64,000 nucleotides of DNA from Diphasiastrum complanatum (GCA_029204225.1 CM055093.1:27749566-27813565); one strand, 5' to 3'. Positions 9,944 through 20,708 are shown, numbered from the stretch's first letter. Translations and numbers: made by a program. The notes: a model not told the origin generated them from the sequence alone.

Positions 9944-10713
9944 TCTTGAGTAGAAGATACATATCTTAGAACTCTCTTGGCCATCTTCCAATGTTGGATT
10001 TTGGGATCTTGCATAAATTGACTCAATTTGTGCACACAATAGCTCAAATCGGATCTAGTGATAGTAAGCCAAATTAAAGACCCTATAAGACTCCTATAAA
10101 GTGTGATGTCCTCAAAGGATCTTTCATCACCTTTAATAGGATCTTTTACATGTTGCTCCATGGGAGTATCTATGCCTTTACAACTTTGCATATTGAATTT
10201 TCTTAACATAGAAAAGACATATCTAGATTGACAAATAAAAGCATACTCTTCATGAAAATCAATCTGAAGGCCCAAAATGTAATGGATCTCTCCTAGATCT
10301 TGCATTTTAAATTCTTTTCCTAATGCATCTTTGGTTTCTTGAACTAGGATCAAACAACTTCCACTAAGAATAATGTCATCTACATAGATTAGGAGAATGA
10401 CAATATTACTACCATCAAATTCTAAGTACATAGAAGGATCATAGTCACTAAACATGAATCCTAATGAAAGTAGAAAGTTGTTGAGTCTTGAATACCATGA
10501 TCTAGGTGCTTGCTTTAAGCCATAAAGACTTCTAAATAGCAAACACGCCTTAGATTTATCCTTGATAAATCCTTGAGGCTGTTCCATGTATATCTCCTCC
10601 TCAAGATAGCCATTCAAAAAAGCGTTGGAGACATCAAGTTGAAACAATTTCCACTTAAAAAATAAGGCAAGAGAGATTATGATTCTTGTTGTCACCATGT
10701 TTGCTACGAGAGC
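9916..10713 (-). pseudogene. Copia reverse transcriptase fragment, cut by element B
   Basis: A 260-codon open frame on the minus strand covers the central and C-terminal RT: LDVSNAFLNGYLEEEIYMEQP, SLYGLKQAPRSWYSRL, LLIYVDDIILSG (the YVDD catalytic motif) and the SLIGSLIWLTITRSDLSYC block. A few upstream residues (ALVANMVTTRI, matching APVAKMVTTRI) run up to 10713, where the LTR of B starts. The RT N-terminal part is not found on the other side of B. On the left it meets plus-strand gag, so the two pieces point tail to tail. RNase H is missing. Confidence 0.85.
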
Positions 10714-11397
10714 TGTAAAAATTACAGCAAATAAGGATCCTAAAACACTTGAAATGATGAGGAAAACAATAGATTATGATTTCATAAGATTAGCACAAGT
10801 TGAACCATCAAAATCCATCAAAAACCTATGCTTGAACCTCACTAAATGGCCCAAATCCTTGAAGAAGGCTTCACACGTGTGAAAGTACGGCCTCCCACAG
10901 TCTGAGTACTGTACACCAGACCTACATTCAATCCTATAATCATTAGTAATCACAAGTACTCAAACAATTATGAACATAGAGAGCAATTGCACCATTATGA
11001 GAGAAAAAAACATGAAATTGCTTGATTGATTTTGGTGAGATATCATCACCTATATATACATGATCCATCACGGTTTTGGGCAGGTATGAGTAGCCCTAAA
11101 CCTATCCCTAATGATAATTTTGGTGGATCTTTAATCCCTACCAAGTTAGGGTTGGAATCTTGGAGATCCCTCAACAATGCAAAAATTACCAAAAATAGCT
11201 CCTATTTTTTTCTCCCTTGTATCTAAGCATAATTTGGACTCATTCCAAAGGTTCTAACACTTAGGTCTACTTGAGAACATCCTTATGAATGGAATCCTAT
11301 GCTATTTGGCACGTGTGACAAGCCACATCATGACCATCTAACTATTTACAAGTCATATGACCAAAACTAGTCAAGCTAGAATTGTGAATTTTTAACA
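10714..11397 (-). repeat. B 3' LTR (684 bp)
   Basis: Bounded by TGTAAAAATT and TTTTTAACA, a short inverted repeat. It contains TTCACACGTGTGAA at 10870-10883 and a TATATATA run near 11050, which on the minus strand lies upstream of the palindrome. Confidence 0.9.
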
Positions 11398-11408
11398 CTC
11401 CTCCTCAC
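11398..11408 (-). other. B polypurine tract
   Basis: The minus strand reads GTGAGGAGGAG between the stop codon of gag-pol and the LTR start. Confidence 0.8.
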
Positions 11409-11411
11409 TAT

Positions 11412-14400
11412 CTAGCTTGGTTCAATCATTGCTTTACTAATCACTCCAAGTGATGATCTGAACTTCATAAAAGGTGTCTTTTGAAGTGGTTTAGTAAGTA
11501 GATCAGCTACACATTCATTGCTTGGAACATGCTCCAAAGCAATCTCCTTGGCTTGCACCATTTCTCTCACAAAGTGATGGCATATCTCAATGTGCTTAGA
11601 TCTTGCATGGAAGATTGGGTTAGATGCAAGGTGTTGGGCTGATATATGGTCATTGTAGATGATTGGTGCCTCCTCTGAATCCATGATCTTTAGTTCCACC
11701 AATAATCTCTTGATCCAAAGTACCTCCTTTGTAGTGGTTGTCAAAGCTTTGTACTCGGCCTCGGTTGAAGATAGAGATATAGTTTCTTGCTTTTTTGAAA
11801 GCCATGAAACCACACCTTCTCCTATGAAAGTTGAATAGGCACTTGTTGATTTCCTATCCCTCTTGTCTCCTGCAAAATCTGAATCACTAAATGCATGAAG
11901 GTTAATCACATCTCCTCTATATAGAATCCCAAAATCCAATGTACCTGAGATGTATCTTAGAATCCTCTTAGCCTTTTTCCAATGGATATTCAATGGCTTT
12001 TGCATGGATTGGCTCAACCTACATACACTAAAGCTAAGATCTGGTCTAGTTATAGTGATCCACATTAAGGAACCTATAAGTTGCCTAAACAAAGTGATGT
12101 CCATGAAGGATCTTTCATCATCTTCATTTGGCACTTTTACATCTTGCTCCATTGGTGTGTCAACACTTTTGCATACTTCCATCTTAAACTTCTTCAAAAG
12201 ACTTTGAGCATAGTTTACTTGACTTATAAAGATAAAATCAAACCCTCTAAGTACTTCTATGCCTAAGATGAAGTGAAGACACCCTAGATCTACCATCTTG
12301 AACTCTAAGGATAGATCTATCTTGATTTTTTCAATACCATCAACACTATTTCCACTAATGATGATGTCATCTACATAAATGAGTAAAAGTACAATACCAA
12401 CATCATCAAACTTAATGTAAAGAGTGGGATCATATTCACTTTGAACAAAAGAAAGTGAAATAAGATAGCAATGTAGTCTTGAATTCCAAGATCTTGAGGC
12501 TTGCTTCAAGCCATAGATGCTTCTTTGGAGATGGCATACTTTGTTCTCCATTCCATGCTTGATGAACCCTTGTGGCTGCTCCATATAGATATCTTCTTCC
12601 AAAAAACCATTCAAGAAAGCATTAGAGACATCCATTTGACATAGAATCCATCCAAAATGTGATGCAAGTGCAATGATTAGTCTTATTGTGACCATCTTGG
12701 CCACGGGTGCAAAAGTTTCCTCATAGTCTATCCCTCTCTCTTGAGCATAACCTTTTGCAACTAATCTTGCTTTATGTTTGTTAACACTCCCATTTGCATT
12801 CAACTTAAGCTTGAAGACCCACTTGCATCCTATTACATTCCTTTGAGGTCTCTCAACAAGCAACCAAGTTTCATTCTCAATCAAGGCATCATACTCATCC
12901 AACATAGCTTTATACCATTCTTTGGAGTTCAATGCATCTTCAACATTAGACGGTTCTTCAAAACTAGATAAAGCATAAGAAGTGGATGAGATACCCTCAA
13001 CTTGTTGTCCTTTGCCTTGATATGTGAGCCTTGATGGCTCCACTTTTGCCCTTGAAGATCTCCTTGGTGTGATAGGTGGGTTTGGTGCTTGCTCCTCCAT
13101 GAGCTCCTCCTCAAAACCAAGATCTTGCTCCTCGGCCATCTTCTTCTTGATTGTTGGAGCACTTGAGCCTTCTTCAAGCATATGCATATGATGTTCATCA
13201 AAGATGACATCCCTTGAAACAACAAATTTGTTCAAGGATGGGAGATAGACTTTGTAGCCCTTGCTTGAGCTTGCATATCCAAGCATGATCCCTCTTGTGG
13301 AAGATGGATCCTCCTTGGTTCTTGTTTCCAATGGCACATGCACATAACATATATACCCAAAAACTTTCAAGTGATTAAGATTGGGTTTCTTTCCATACAA
13401 CATCTCATATGGAGTTTTGCCTTCAATTGCTTTGCAAGACACCCTATTCATCAAGTAGTTTGCACATACAAGAGACTCACCCCAAAAGGATTTGGGCAAA
13501 CAAGCATCTAATCTTAAAGCCTTAGAACATTCACATAATGTTCTATTCCTTCTTTCAGCAACTCCATTTTGTTGAGGAGTGTAAGGACAAGAAGTCTCTT
13601 TCTTGATCCCTTCCTCCTCACAAAAGGCCTTGAACTCATTGGAGATGAATTCTCCACCATTGTCACTTCTACGAATCTTGATGCTATGATTATGATGCTT
13701 TTCCACAAACAACTTGAACTTTACAAAAGTATCAAATACTTGAGACTTGAAGGAAAGTAAGAACACCCAACAATATCTTGAGTAGTCATCAATGAAGGTT
13801 AAAAACATGGATGAACCTCCATTAGATTTGGTGCTAGCAATGTGCACATCCGAGTGTATGAGTTCAAGAGGATGAGATGACTTTGTGATGGAGCTAGGAA
13901 ACACCTTCTTATGTGCCTTGGATAAGGCACAAGCTTCACAAACCTTGTCTTCCTTCCCAATAGACCTTGGTAGGCCTAAAGCATACTCCTCCTTGATCAT
14001 AGCCTCCATGGAACCCGAGTTGACATGTCCAAGTCTTTTGTGCCATAAAGTAAAGGTAGATATCTTGCTCTTCTCGGCCAACATGACAACATTAGTATCC
14101 ACAAATGCATCCAGCTTATAAAGTTTGCCAAGTCTAGTGCCCTTAGCCACTATCTTACCCTTCTTCTTGATGAAACATTCATTTGAAGCAAAGTCAACAT
14201 TGAAACCATTGTCTACCATTTGGCCAACACTTAGTAGATTCTTTGTTATTGTAGGAATGTACAAAACACCTTCTATGTTGATCTTTTTGGAAGATCCTAA
14301 GCAAAGGGGAATGCTACCAATTCCTTCAATTTTACAAGCTTCATCATTTTCTGTATAGATAGACTTTATAGGTCCATCATAAGATAAGAGAGAAGAGAAA

Positions 14401-15380
14401 AACTCCCTTTTACTAGTCATGTGTGAACTAGCACCCGAGTCAATCCACCAAGGATCTTCTCCTTTGAAGCTTGTTGAAGAAAATATGGACATCATGAGAA
14501 AGTCCTCATGTGAACTCTCCTCCTCCTCCTCTTTGCTCATGTTGGCTTGGCTTTGATCTTGCTTCCTCTTGAAGCATTCCGAGGCATAATGCCCCATCTT
14601 GCTACAATAGTAGCACTTCACCTTTGATTTGTCCTTCTTGACTTTGGTGGTTGATGGAGATGCCTTTGGGGGTCCTTCTTGATCCTCAAGCTTTGTAGAC
14701 TTCTTGAATGTTGATCCTTTGCCTTTGGACTTGCCTTTGCCTTTGGTGAAGAGAGCTTGGTCATCTCCACCTTGGATGGAAAGCCTATCCATCCTCTCTT
14801 GCATTTGGCTCCTTCTTGATTCCTCGGCCATGAGCGTGCCTTGGAGTTCTTCAAGTATGGGTAGCTTACCCATAATTGCATATCCCTGAACCAAATTGTC
14901 AAATTCAAAGCTTAGTCCATTCAATATGAGTTGAACAAGCTCTTCATCCTTGATAGGGTCACCTATAAAGGCTAGCTCTTTGTTCAATTCTTTTACTCTT
15001 AGGACAAAAGTATGTGCACTCTCTCCTTTCTTTTGATAGCTTCTATAGATTTGATTCTTCAAAGCTAACATTCTAGTTTGGTTCTTGGATTCGTAGACCT
15101 TTTGCAAAGTCTCCCAAGCATCTTGAGCTGAAGTGCAATCTCCTACCTCTCTTAAGAGTTCATTTGCAACATTCATTTTTATGCAATGTAGTGCAACATT
15201 GCACCTCTTGATGTATTTGGCTTTTTCTTGAGGATGAATAGGTTCACCCTCCTTACCATTTACAATTTCCATCAGATCTTGCATGATCATGATAGATTCC
15301 ATTCTAACTTTCCATATGGAATAGTTAGTTTTGTTGAGCCTTTCATTAGTATCCAAAAGATATGCATTTATAGATGCCAT
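11412..15380 (-). CDS. B Gag-Pol polyprotein, intact (1322 aa)
   Basis: A complete copia polyprotein, self-processed by its protease to give particle protein, integrase and RT/RNase H for cytoplasmic reverse transcription and chromosomal insertion. Domains by residue: Gag 1-240; zinc knuckle C256-C259-H264-C269; protease DSG at 314-316; integrase zinc finger H447-H452-C481-C484; integrase core D511, D573, E609 (35 residues between the last two); RT from about 838, with YVDD at 1002-1005; RNase H from about 1162, with acidic residues near 1166-1168, 1209, 1244 and 1293. The start is the first ATG after the leader (MASINAYLL), in the same place as in G. No stop or frameshift. All catalytic residues I can check are present, so it is potentially active if transcribed. 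RNase H reads YND where most relatives have CDN. Confidence 0.95.
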   Translation of the reverse strand: MASINAYLLDTNERLNKTNYSIWKVRMESIMIMQDLMEIVNGKEGEPIHPQEKAKYIKRCNVALHCIKMNVANELLREVGDCTSAQDAWETLQKVYESKNQTRMLALKNQIYRSYQKKGESAHTFVLRVKELNKELAFIGDPIKDEELVQLILNGLSFEFDNLVQGYAIMGKLPILEELQGTLMAEESRRSQMQERMDRLSIQGGDDQALFTKGKGKSKGKGSTFKKSTKLEDQEGPPKASPSTTKVKKDKSKVKCYYCSKMGHYASECFKRKQDQSQANMSKEEEEESSHEDFLMMSIFSSTSFKGEDPWWIDSGASSHMTSKREFFSSLLSYDGPIKSIYTENDEACKIEGIGSIPLCLGSSKKINIEGVLYIPTITKNLLSVGQMVDNGFNVDFASNECFIKKKGKIVAKGTRLGKLYKLDAFVDTNVVMLAEKSKISTFTLWHKRLGHVNSGSMEAMIKEEYALGLPRSIGKEDKVCEACALSKAHKKVFPSSITKSSHPLELIHSDVHIASTKSNGGSSMFLTFIDDYSRYCWVFLLSFKSQVFDTFVKFKLFVEKHHNHSIKIRRSDNGGEFISNEFKAFCEEEGIKKETSCPYTPQQNGVAERRNRTLCECSKALRLDACLPKSFWGESLVCANYLMNRVSCKAIEGKTPYEMLYGKKPNLNHLKVFGYICYVHVPLETRTKEDPSSTRGIMLGYASSSKGYKVYLPSLNKFVVSRDVIFDEHHMHMLEEGSSAPTIKKKMAEEQDLGFEEELMEEQAPNPPITPRRSSRAKVEPSRLTYQGKGQQVEGISSTSYALSSFEEPSNVEDALNSKEWYKAMLDEYDALIENETWLLVERPQRNVIGCKWVFKLKLNANGSVNKHKARLVAKGYAQERGIDYEETFAPVAKMVTIRLIIALASHFGWILCQMDVSNAFLNGFLEEDIYMEQPQGFIKHGMENKVCHLQRSIYGLKQASRSWNSRLHCYLISLSFVQSEYDPTLYIKFDDVGIVLLLIYVDDIIISGNSVDGIEKIKIDLSLEFKMVDLGCLHFILGIEVLRGFDFIFISQVNYAQSLLKKFKMEVCKSVDTPMEQDVKVPNEDDERSFMDITLFRQLIGSLMWITITRPDLSFSVCRLSQSMQKPLNIHWKKAKRILRYISGTLDFGILYRGDVINLHAFSDSDFAGDKRDRKSTSAYSTFIGEGVVSWLSKKQETISLSSTEAEYKALTTTTKEVLWIKRLLVELKIMDSEEAPIIYNDHISAQHLASNPIFHARSKHIEICHHFVREMVQAKEIALEHVPSNECVADLLTKPLQKTPFMKFRSSLGVISKAMIEPS

Positions 15381-16178
15381 CTAGTCTCCTAATCAAGGAC
15401 TTGACACAAATGAAGGTTACTTCTATTGATTTGATTGAAGGTCTACCTTATCCCACTTCTTAGGGACCTGAAAAGATCAGTAATAGACTTCCTATAAAGA
15501 TCTAAGAATGATCTCTAACAAAATCAAATCATAGAATACTAGAAACAATGCACTTGCTTGATTGAAGTAGACAATACTAGTAGAATTGCCCCTCTTTCTA
15601 TAAAGAACATTAAAGCTTCCAAATGATCTGATAAAGAGTGAATTTCAGCAACCTAATATACTTCCAAAATCACTTGTAAAAGATCTAAATGGAACTTAAT
15701 GAGGATGCAACACAATCTACTATCCAATCACAAGCAAAAAATGATCAAAATTGATGAAAAATTGATCTAATTTGGTGCATAAGTCAAGCAATGGTTGGAC
15801 TGAACCTAAATCACTTTAGGAGGTGCCTACTACACCTTAGAACAGCCTTGAAGAGTCCCCAAAACTCTGATCTTCCCTCTCCTTGAATGCTAGAAAGCCT
15901 TCTCTATGAAATCACCTCCAAAACTCGCTTAGAAATCAATGCTTGGAGCAAGCAAAACTTGCTATCTTGGTAATGTGAATTGAATTCAACTTTGCCTCTG
16001 GTTTTAGACACCTAAACACCTGCAAATGAAGTCACACAACACCAATCTCCAATGTATTTGACTCACTTTGAGTTCTAGAATCAATACTAGATGCTAAGAT
16101 CCAATCTACACAAGATTTAGATCAAAAATTGTGATCAAATTGAATGAAAACCAAGGATTTAGCTCATTTCAGCCTTTA
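15381..16178 (-). other. B 5' leader (untranslated)
   Basis: About 800 bases between the primer-binding site and the gag start. No long frame. It is AT-rich and is expected to carry packaging signals, which cannot be located by eye. Confidence 0.7.
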
Positions 16179-16191
16179 GGCTCTGATACCA
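16179..16191 (-). other. B primer-binding site
   Basis: The minus strand reads TGGTATCAGAGCC immediately after the LTR, the initiator-tRNA site of plant copia elements. Confidence 0.9.
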
Positions 16192-16591
16192 TGTAAAAAT
16201 TACAGCAAATAAGGATCCTAAAACACTTGAAATGATGAGGAAAACAATAGATTATGATTTCATAAGATTAGCACAAGTTGAACCATCAAAATCCATCAAA
16301 AACCTATGCTTGAACCTCACTAAATGGCCCAAATCCTTGAAGAAGGCTTCACACGTGTGAAAGTACGGCCTCCCACAGTCTGAGTACTGTACACCAGACC
16401 TACATTCAATCCTATAATCATTAGTAATCACAAGTACTCAAACAATTATGAACATAGAGAGCAATTGCACCATTATGAGAGAAAAAAACATGAAATTGCT
16501 TGATTGATTTTGGTGAGATATCATCACCTATATATACATGATCCATCACGGTTTTGGGCAGGTATGAGTAGCCCTAAACCTATCCCTAATG
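16192..16591 (-). repeat. B 5' LTR, truncated (400 of 684 bp)
   Basis: Identical by eye to 10714-11113. The part equivalent to 11114-11397, the outer end that carries U3, is absent. The G-box palindrome is at 16348-16361. Confidence 0.9.
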
Positions 16592-17430
16592 CATCTGGCT
16601 CCTTCGACTAGCGTTTTGTTTCTTCTTTCTACAACACTATTGTATTCTGGTGTGTATGTAGGAGTGAACTGGTGTTCAATCCTCTTTTCTTCGTAGAATT
16701 TTGAGAATTCTTTGCTTTTGTATTCACCTCCATTGTCAGATCTAAGGATCTATATCTTTTTTGAGCTGTGTCGCTCTGCAAATGCCACGAACTTCTTGAA
16801 GGAATCAAACACTTCAGATTTCTTCTTTAAGTAGTAAATTGTGGTCATTCGGCTATAATCATCTATGAACATCAGAAAGTATCTCGAACGTGAGAGCGAA
16901 CCTGTCTTCATCGGTCCACAAACATCAGAGTGGACGAGCTCAAGAAATTCCTTGGCTCTTCTTCCCTCATGTGTGAATGAATTCCGATGTTGCTTGCCTT
17001 TCTGACAAGCTTTGTAAAACTCAGTTTCGGGACTTGAAATCTTGAGACCTGTGACAATGTCTTTTCTGCTCATGTCGTATAGGCTCCGCATGTTTAGATG
17101 ATACATTCTCCTATGCCAGAGCTGACCTTCATTTTCTAAAGCATTTAATATGCAATCAAAATTGCTGATTATTTTGTCCTGGTAGAGGTTTCCTTCTTTG
17201 CATCCGACCGTCAGTAGCTTGTTTGTCGTCTTCTCGATCATGCGGCAAGTGTTGCCGTCAAACAAAACTCGAATGCCAAGATCTGCCATCTTGGAGACAG
17301 ATAGCAGATCTTTTCTGAGTGAGTGCACATAGAGTGCTCCTGGCAGCTTTGCTTGGCTTGACAGTGTTCGTAGCTGTAGAGTGCCGATGCCTTTGACCGT
17401 GTTTGCTCCCATCACCTAGAATCACTGCTT
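16592..17430 (-). pseudogene. Copia C integrase and protease C-terminal part, broken
   Basis: The frame 16750-17415 encodes the protease C-terminal region, then the integrase zinc finger and the core as far as HSDVCGP and FIDDYSRM. A further core piece with LRSDNGGEY and a VVERRNKT block continues to 16592 after an in-frame TAG near 16750. In the zinc finger, the first cysteine of the CxxC pair is tyrosine (YKAC), which would impair zinc binding. The fragment ends abruptly at 16592 against the truncated LTR of B, so the rest of integrase and all of RT are missing. Confidence 0.8.
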
Positions 17431-17600
17431 TGTTGTTTTTGAGCTCTCTAAAGTGGGTCAAGGTCTTATTGTTGCAGGTTATGTGAGATGTTGCTCCTGA
17501 ATCAATGAGTACATCGTAGTTGTGTTCAGTGTAGCTCGTTGAAGCTTCATCAAGTATCGTAAAAGCTTCATCACCTTTGTCAACATCTTTTGATGACTCT
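17431..17600 (-). pseudogene. Copia C protease active-site region
   Basis: The minus strand encodes DVLIDSGATSHITCNN near 17470-17520, the copia DSG aspartic-protease site. Frame changes separate it from both the Gag and the integrase frames. Confidence 0.7.
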
Positions 17601-18372
17601 ACAACATTAGCTTTTTTAGCTTTGTTCTTTCTTTAGGGTTGAATCTGCAATCGTATGCAGAATGCCCTTTCTTCTTGCAGTGCATGCAAGGTATTGTTGG
17701 ATTGAACCAGCATTTGTTGGTTGTATGGCCTGGTTTGTGGCAGTGATCGCAGGAAGAAGATTGCCGATTTGAGGACTTCGTCTTCTCGAATCTTGGCCTG
17801 TTCTTGTTCTTGTTCTTTCCTTTCGTGAAGAGAGCCTTCTCTTGATCACTGCTTCCCTCTCCTTTGTCTCTCATCAGTCTCTCATCAGCGACAAGACTGA
17901 CTGCTTTGTCGAATGTCATATCTGGTAGACTCAGTATGAGCATTCTCAGTGACTGATAGGACGTCAATAGAGATACATCAGTTGTTGTTATGCTGGGACC
18001 TGGTGCTCTTGTCCTAATGCAGCGAGTTGAGCGAAGATCGTTCTGATCTTCTCAACGTGCTGCATGGCTGCTTTTGCAGTCTTCAATCTACATGAGTAGA
18101 TCGACATTTATGGACAAAACAATGATCGCCATTGCGCACTCATTTTTTTTTTGATCCATTCAACTCTCCTCGGGTCTCCCTTTGGAGGCTGTACCTCTGA
18201 GAATTCAGTCATCGACCAGATGCCTTCGCCCTTCACAAGTGTTTTGATTTTGAATTTCTAGATTCTATAATTTGCACCATCAAGACTGATTGCTACTCTT
18301 GTGTGGATTGTTGTAGCCATATTGTGTTGTCTGGAAGAATCACTGTTGGGATATCAGTAGTGATAACCTATG
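17599..18372 (-). pseudogene. Copia C gag with two zinc knuckles
   Basis: The frame 17599-17967 encodes the Gag C-terminal half, with two CCHC knuckles: CDHCHKPGHTTNKC and CMHCKKKGHSAYDC. Two knuckles instead of one distinguish C (and E) from A, B and G. Upstream, to 18372, Gag-like sequence is shifted in frame and interrupted. Non-functional. Confidence 0.75.
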
Positions 18373-18385
18373 GGCTCCGATACCA
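18373..18385 (-). other. Copia C primer-binding site
   Basis: The minus strand reads TGGTATCGGAGCC, one base from the standard initiator-tRNA site, directly beside the LTR start at 18386. Confidence 0.8.
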
Positions 18386-18837
18386 TGTCGCGGAAGCGAA
18401 ACTATTTCTTTTTCGTTTTCTGTCATGGAAGCGACACTATTTCTTTTTTGTTTTTGTTTTCGTATTCGCGAACAATTTTGTGTCTTTGAATTTTATTTTT
18501 GCGTGAAAGCTTTTACAAGATCCTAGACACGTGACTACAAATCACATAACACATTCTATTCTGACAATCAAGACACAGACAGAACAAGATGGAGAGATGC
18601 ACGAAAATAGAATGACTGTATTATCAGTTTAGTTTTAGAGCGAGATCGTCAATGTCTCGCTTGTTGGTGGAGTGACACTCTGCTCTTTCGCTGTGTTCTT
18701 CTCGTTGGTAGACTTTCATGCACAACTCTATTGTTTCTAGTATTTTTCTTTCTGCTCTACTCGCTACGTCTCTCTCTGTCTCTTACAGATCTCTCTATTC
18801 AGATTTTTGTTATGATCCAGAAAGGATAGCTTATAGT
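18386..18837 (-). repeat. Copia C 5' LTR (outer boundary uncertain)
   Basis: Starts TGTCGCGGAAGC next to the primer-binding site. Sequence related to the LTR of D/K begins near 18838, which limits its length to about 450 bp. No second copy is present in the window. Confidence 0.55.
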
Positions 18838-19295
18838 AAGCTACTATATTTCACACGTGTGAATCCGAATATAGCATTTAATGAGAATTCTACCCACAAA
18901 ATTGCAAGATATCACCAATATAGTGCACCAATGGATAGATGACCCAAAGAGAACCATGTATAAGCATGAAATGAGATATAAGATAGGGAGATCTTCTCTT
19001 CCCATGAGTTACATCCTTTTATAACAAGTCCAAACCTAATTTCAAGCTTTGGTTTCTCTCCATAATGAAAAAACCCTACTATTTTTGTGACTAGATTCAA
19101 TGTTGTACTACTCAAATTGAATCTACCAAAAACTCGTATTCTACACTTTCTCACACTTTCCAAAAGTGTTTATTCAAATTCTTTTAGACTAAGATAACTT
19201 TGAAAAGTCAAACTCTAAGTCTAATATGAAATTGGCCTCAATTGCCAAATAAACAAATATAGCAAATTTGACTAAACTAGCTAAAATCTTTCACA
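18838..19295 (-). repeat. Copia D 3' LTR, partial
   Basis: Similar along its length to the LTR of K (about 59220-59729), including matching segments around GATAGATGAACCCAA and the terminal TGTGAAAG/TGTGAGAA. Contains TTCACACGTGTGAA at 18850-18863. The inner 200 bp seen in K are missing at the junction with C. Confidence 0.75.
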
Positions 19296-19985
19296 CCAAC
19301 CGCATAGATTTAGCACATTCAGATAATGTCCTATTTCTTCTATTGGCCACTCCATTTTTTTGAGGGAAATATGCACATGTGAGTTTTTTCTTAATGCCAT
19401 GTTGCTTACAAAATGCTTTGAAGTCATTTGAAATAAACTCACCTCCATTGTTTGATCTAAAAATCTTAATTTTATGATCAGATTGTTTTTCCACAAATGA
19501 CTTGAAAGATACAAAGCATTCAAGAGCTTTTTCTTTTGTTGTAAGAAGGTAAAACCAACCATATCTACTATGATCATCAATGAAAGATAAGAAAATAGTG
19601 GCTCCATCAATGCTAGGTGTGCTAGAAAAATGTACATCAAAATGAATCAATTCTAGAGGAGATGATTTCCTTGTGAGAGATTTTGGAAAAAGGAAGCTTA
19701 TTAGAAAAAGCACAAGACCTGCATACAAAATCCACCTTTGGCAAGATTTAGGTCATCCACCCTTTGCCATAGTTTCCAATGAGTTGAGATTGACATGTCC
19801 AAGCCTTTTATGCCAAATCCCCACCTGTGAAACTTCTTCCTTGGCACTCATCACAAGATTAGAAGACATAACACTTGAATTTAACTTGAAAAGATGCCTC
19901 ACTCCAAAAGCCAAAAACTTACCATCCCTCTTGATCTTAAACGAATTTGCATCAAAGTCTACCACAAAACCCCAATTTTGGAATG
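19296..19985 (-). pseudogene. Copia D protease-integrase fragment joined directly to the 3' LTR
   Basis: Reading leftward: protease C-terminus (MVDFDANSFKIKRDGKF), integrase zinc finger start (IWHKRLGHVNLNSL), a stop near 19750, then the integrase core with HFDVHFSS, FIDDHSRYGW, FRSNNGGEF and GVANRRNRTL. In the core the first catalytic site reads HFD, the second aspartate of the triad has become asparagine (SNNGGEF for SDNGGEF), and the glutamate has become asparagine (ANRRN for AERRN), so it is inactive. At 19295 the coding sequence meets the LTR start exactly; the rest of integrase, RT and RNase H are deleted. Confidence 0.8.
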
Positions 19986-20302
19986 AGATGGCCTCTGATT
20001 AATGGGCTCAAGTTTAGGAGTTCATTTTTAAAGAGGCAGTGGCTAAAGGTAGACATAAATTCAGGTATTGTCTTGTCCATAAAAGAGGCGTACTTGCAGC
20101 TCCATCAAAACTTCTATTTCTTAAAGGTTTTCAAACGTGGGAAGGATAGCTTGGAATAACAAAAGAAAGAGAATTTGTCGCAAACGAAGTAATCGTAGAT
20201 GTTTTGCTACAGCACACAAATTCTTGTGTAGCATTGCTGCAAATTTGATTCAGATTTGCTTTGAACGATACAGATTTGCTCCAGTCACAGGGAATTAAGG
20301 TG
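19986..20302. other. Transition from transposon debris to gene space
   Basis: Similarity to copia D stops near 19985. Nothing recognisable follows until the microsatellite at 20303. Confidence 0.4.
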
Positions 20303-20304
20303 GT

Positions 20305-20396
<92 letters not shown>

Positions 20397-20448
20397 TTGA
20401 TTGATTGATTGATTTAGAGAGAGAGAGAGATTGATTGATTGATTGATT
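20303..20448. repeat. (GT)n-(GA)n microsatellite with TTGA repeats
   Basis: About 26 bases of GT, then about 66 bases of GA, then two short blocks of TTGA repeats around a second GA run. It lies 300 bp upstream of the Pol III subunit gene. The open frames across it are artefacts of the repeat. Confidence 0.95.
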
Positions 20449-20616
20449 TAGAGAGATTTCGAAAAAATTAGCTTCAGTAATAAGCATTAATCTTAGATTG
20501 TTGAATATTTCAAGGATCGTTTTTCAGAATTTGTTGTTGTGTGCAAATGAGCCGATCAAATTTGGCATGTCATTTTGTTTCTTTTTGTGTGGATATTCGG
20601 ATTAAAGTTGGTTTAA

Positions 20617-20672
20617 TTTTAGGGTTAGGGTACTGGTAAAAGGATAGGAGAAATTTTCTTTTAGGGTTAGGG
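20617..20672. promoter_or_regulatory. Two telo-box motifs upstream of RPC10
   Basis: TTTTAGGGTTAGGG occurs at 20617-20630 and 20659-20672, 42 bp apart and about 80-130 bp before the ATG at 20751. On the other strand each contains AACCCTAAA. Telo-boxes (AAACCCTAA) are known in promoters of plant genes for ribosomal proteins and the translation apparatus, which suits a Pol III subunit gene. Confidence 0.6.
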
Positions 20673-20708
20673 CACCTGTACAAAATGTCCAGCGATAGGA
20701 GATAGTAT

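Larger units (their letters stand above)
10714..16591 (-). mobile_element. B: copia element with intact Gag-Pol but truncated 5' LTR
   Basis: Reading leftward: partial 5' LTR (16192-16591), primer-binding site, leader, single gag-pol frame, purine tract, complete 3' LTR (10714-11397). The 400 bp shared by the two LTRs align without gaps at a constant offset of 5478, and I see no difference, so insertion was recent. The outermost 284 bp of the 5' LTR are missing; sequence at 16592 belongs to an unrelated copia integrase. No target duplication can therefore be tested. Loss of the outer 5' LTR should remove part of its promoter. Confidence 0.9.

Noticed and set aside
11950-14908. Several plus-strand frames inside the B polyprotein
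   Set aside because: Shadows of the intact minus-strand gag-pol; the same applies to plus-strand frames within G (44157-48139).
20131-20487. Open frame of 118 codons across GT/GA repeats
   Set aside because: Low-complexity translation of microsatellites only; the same holds for frames at 22569-22898, 31527-31868, 32376-32724, 56345-56785 and 59269-59503.
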